From NCBI RefSeq assembly GCF_030704535.1, contig NC_081820.1, forward strand, positions 15,326,001-15,390,000: a stretch of DNA of 64,000 bases, given 5' to 3'. A program made the translations under genes and the position numbers. A model generated the notes under the pieces. The model saw nothing but the letters and a program-made list of their open reading frames with translations. It searched no databases and was not told where the DNA came from. This stretch comes from Vitis vinifera (taxonomy: Eukaryota; Streptophyta; Magnoliopsida; Vitales; Vitaceae). Below, piece after piece: positions 61,501-64,000 of this stretch. Positions within the stretch are counted from its first letter, which is position 1, and the number at the start of each line of letters is the position of its first letter.

Positions 61501-63660
61501 TTAGTAAGTCCTTGTGTATGAGACCAACAGTAATATCCGTGTTAAACTTCCTCTCCTCATCTGAGTAAATGACCTGAAATGGGAGGTGTCAAATTGATAA
61601 GAAGCAAACAATTAAGAATAGCATATAGAGATCATGTAGAAATTAAAACATTGTTTGGTCATGAATGTGGTCTTTCCAACTGTCTCACTATCCTAGAATA
61701 CTAAATCAAATTGTATCCAAAGGGGCAGAACAAATGAAACACAAATTAAATACAATATAGACAGATCTTAGGTTGTCACATGATTGTGGACAAAGTTGTT
61801 GATGTTGGCTGAACAAAATATAAATATCTTAAAACATGTGATAAGAATGTTAAACAACCCATTACAAATTGAGGAATTATGTCTATCCAAATAGATATTT
61901 GTGTAATTTTTTCTAGCAAAAGCATATGATATAATCATGCAGTTATGACATTTGCCCCATGTAGAAAAGGAGCTTTATCACCATCAAGCAATGAAGAGGG
62001 GGAAAAAAAGGGGGGTAAGAAGTCATTGACGAATAAAGATGTACAATTAAGAAACAAAAAAGAAAACAGAAAACAAACTCAACTCTGAACCAAGGCCCTT
62101 GTTTCAAGGAGGATAGTAAGTGAATGCTATTCTTTTAGCCAAGAAATCACTTCATTACACATTTATCACATGATGATACACATTTACATACTGAAAATCA
62201 GATCCAATTTGCAAAATGCCATAAGAAAACATCATTTACAGTGCAACGTGGTGGCTATCCTATAAGTCAAAAAGATAAAGCTATTTTAAGGTGTAATTGT
62301 CGATCATATTTTCATTCAAAAGTTTCATCCTTAAGGCCCCAAAACTTCAGTAGGCCACAATTCATTTAAGTTTTTGAATAAACCTTATGTGAATAAAAAT
62401 GGGCTCAAACCCTCTCCCAGCTAGGTTGAACAGACTGGCATTTAACCTGAAATGGGTCAGTAAGACATGCCAGTCAGCAGTTTACCATCTGCTAATCTGG
62501 ATTTGAAACCTCACGCTTATCAAAGCTGAGCTAGTACTCCTCAGCTTGGATGGGAACTCCAATTGGAAGTAACTGCCTAAATCTATGACCACTAAATATA
62601 CAACTAAATATTTAGAAGAAGAAACAAAAGAAAAAATGAAAGGAACAAAAACAAGTAAATAAATAAATAGTAAGGTAGCCATCACTAGCATGTAGGGCTA
62701 AATTCCCATTGAACTCCAATTGGGAGTAACTGCCTGAATCTATGAAGGCCAAATAAACAACTAAATATTTAGCCATAAAACAAAAGGCAAATGAATTGAG
62801 CAAGCTACCACTTATGTCCACCACAACCACCCACCAAAACACCCACCAACCCTCGAAAAAACATAAAAACAGAAGGCTAAGGAAGAAAGAATTGAAACAT
62901 TTATTAATTGGAAGGGGAAAAAATGAGCTGGAGAAGAGATCATGAATAAAGAATAGTAAAATGGAGAAGTACAGCAATAACCATAATCATATATCCTTGA
63001 ATAGAACAATATTTGCAAAATATTAATTAAAAATGACAGAATCCTTAAATAGTATGGAAAACAAACTTCAATTTCTAACATAGGATATAAGAGTCCAGTT
63101 CATAGCAACATACCCAACTAGTGAGCTCCTTAACAACAAGCTTGCAAACATCTCGAATAGCAGCAAGGATTGCAAGATGAGCACTGACATGTAAACTGTT
63201 TGATGCATTCTCATATAAACTCTTAAACACCTGTCCCAACGATATATTACAAATTTAGGAGTGAGAAAGTACACCATCAATATTTTCTAAATGCAAGATA
63301 CCACACCTTTTGAGCTACAGCCAATGCAGCCTCGTCTCGGCGTATACATTTGAGTATTATTTCAGGAATCTGAGCAATAACCCCCTGACCAAAATGATAT
63401 CCATATCAATATAATAATCTTGACATATCTACCAAGAATTTTTTGTCACAAATTTAAATGAAAGATATAAAGTAGGACAATAAAAAGAGGATGCCAATAT
63501 CAACAAATTCACAGTTCAATATAAAATCTTACCAAATAGCTACTAATCATATGAACCCTATTATGAACAAAAACACATGTTTCTCACTAAAACAAGTAGG
63601 AGGCTAAAGTACTACCTGAATTTCAGCATCCCCTGAGTCCTTGGTTAGCAAAGTTTCCAA
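52560..63660 (-). CDS. CNOT1: CNOT1 (CCR4-NOT complex scaffold), last 19 exons in the window; coding end at 52765
   Basis: CNOT1 is the scaffold of the CCR4-NOT deadenylase, which shortens mRNA poly(A) tails. Exons (minus strand): 63660-63616, 63384-63307, 63230-63114, 61573-61447, 61361-61258, 61178-61041, 60947-60864, 58832-58686, 58574-58437, 58348-58301, 58218-58072, 57991-57930, 54483-54330, 54219-54028, 53940-53836, 53723-53589, 53428-53186, 53108-53007, 52902-52765. All are GT-AG; they join in frame into 2304 nt (767 codons plus stop). Family signatures: [69 protein letters not shown] and [17 protein letters not shown], i.e. the connector plus the Not1 C-terminal domain that docks the NOT2-NOT3 module. 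It ends [11 protein letters not shown]. About 1,600 N-terminal residues (CNOT10/11, MIF4G/CAF1 and CNOT9 sites) lie beyond the right edge. 52560-52764 is the likely 3' untranslated region. Confidence 0.95.
54871..55350. repeat. 242-base tandem duplication in the CNOT1 intron
   Basis: ACTTGACAAGCTGGAACC at 54871 recurs at 55113, followed in both by ATGAGATCCCACTGAAATTT and TAAAAGGCCAAAGCCAGCAT. The copies differ at roughly one base in ten. A CA-rich run ends each unit. Confidence 0.85.
56190..56445 (-). mobile_element. 3' fragment of a LINE, minus strand
   Basis: On the minus strand the segment ends CCGTGTTTACTTATAAAAAA, the poly(A)-tailed end style of plant L1 elements, preceded by TTTGTATACTCTCTGTATGC. 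Only ~250 bases remain, consistent with the 5' truncation usual for LINEs. The assignment rests on recollection of plant LINE 3' ends. Confidence 0.5.
58833..60863 (-). other. 2.0-kb CNOT1 intron
   Basis: Lies between the exons ending GFRDQ and starting [10 protein letters not shown]. It has short duplications such as TAATATGATTATTRTCAAGG (near 60080 and 60155) and TGCTAGCYAACTAAAAAACA (near 59812 and 59850). No gene on either strand is supported. Confidence 0.8.
61574..63113 (-). other. 1.5-kb CNOT1 intron
   Basis: Contains a weak local duplication (AACTCCAATTGGRAGTAACT near 62550 and 62713, each followed by CTAAATATTTAG). No other feature seen. Confidence 0.75.
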
Positions 63661-64000
63661 CTGAATCATGAAGAAGCTTTAATGTTATTTAAATTTGGTG
63701 GATATAGAAGAATTCAAAATACCAAAGCAGAAAAAATGCGACAAATACAATCATGTGAAGAAGCTCAACGACAAAGCATAAGAAACTGAACAAGTAAAAT
63801 CAATGTACAGAACCAGGATCGAGCAGATCAACAGAAAAATGGAAAGGAAACATAGACTGTGCTAAAAGTGGTTGAGAAATGAATATATTAAACCAGACAT
63901 GGAAAGCTGCTTAGTGCATTCAGAAACACAACTAGACAAAATATGGAAACCATTTGCAGAAACCCAATAAGAAAGGATAAGGATACACAAGCTACAAACA
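63661..64000 (-). other. CNOT1 intron continuing past the window edge
   Basis: Follows the acceptor TTCAG before the [11 protein letters not shown] exon. No further exon is recognised before the end of the window. Confidence 0.7.

Overview
The window looks like nuclear DNA of a dicot plant, most likely grapevine (Vitis). The reasons are AT-rich intergenic DNA, GT-AG introns of 0.1-3.4 kb, dense LTR retrotransposons, clustered disease-resistance-type genes, and a retroelement ORF beginning MTPEVAIRRPMVTQPPIEG that I associate from memory with Vitis genomes. The species call is inference. There are no bacterial features, tRNA genes or CRISPR arrays.

Layout. 1-2.7 kb is part of a large LTR in minus orientation. 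3.6-15.4 kb is a decayed cluster of receptor-like-protein (RLP) genes with extracellular leucine-rich repeats: RLP-A (3.69-11.45 kb) is split by a complete 4.76-kb Ty1-copia element, a C-terminal remnant lies at 11.6-11.9 kb, and RLP-B (13.27-15.42 kb) is frameshifted and loses its 3' end at a second copia element. 15.4-33.5 kb is a nest of retroelements: a truncated minus-strand copia, two head-to-tail units of an LTR element encoding a plant-transposon-type protein but no recognisable polymerase, a copia arranged pol-LTR-gag, a small TRIM, and a long LTR. 33.5-42.6 kb is gene-free and very AT-rich, and contains a large imperfect inverted repeat, tandem repeats and a TIR element.

42.65-45.09 kb (minus) is an intact CC-NB-LRR resistance gene, the only uninterrupted immune-type gene here. 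A 95-bp minisatellite flanked by a duplicated segment lies upstream of it. 47.29-51.25 kb (minus) is a reconstructed three-exon gene for a 116-residue membrane protein of unknown function. It sits between 24-bp inverted ends with TTA on both outer sides, as expected of a PIF/Harbinger-type element. 52.77-63.66 kb (minus) carries the last 19 exons visible here of CNOT1, the CCR4-NOT scaffold. They join without a frame break into 767 codons plus stop, and the gene continues beyond the right edge.

Two themes link the regions. In-frame stops in the RLP genes and retroelements are mostly changes expected from cytosine deamination (CAA/CAG/CGA or TGG to stop), as in long-methylated DNA, while the CNL, the small gene and CNOT1 carry none. 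Retroelements have also rearranged the immune-receptor cluster and may have placed an LTR promoter directly in front of the second half of RLP-A.
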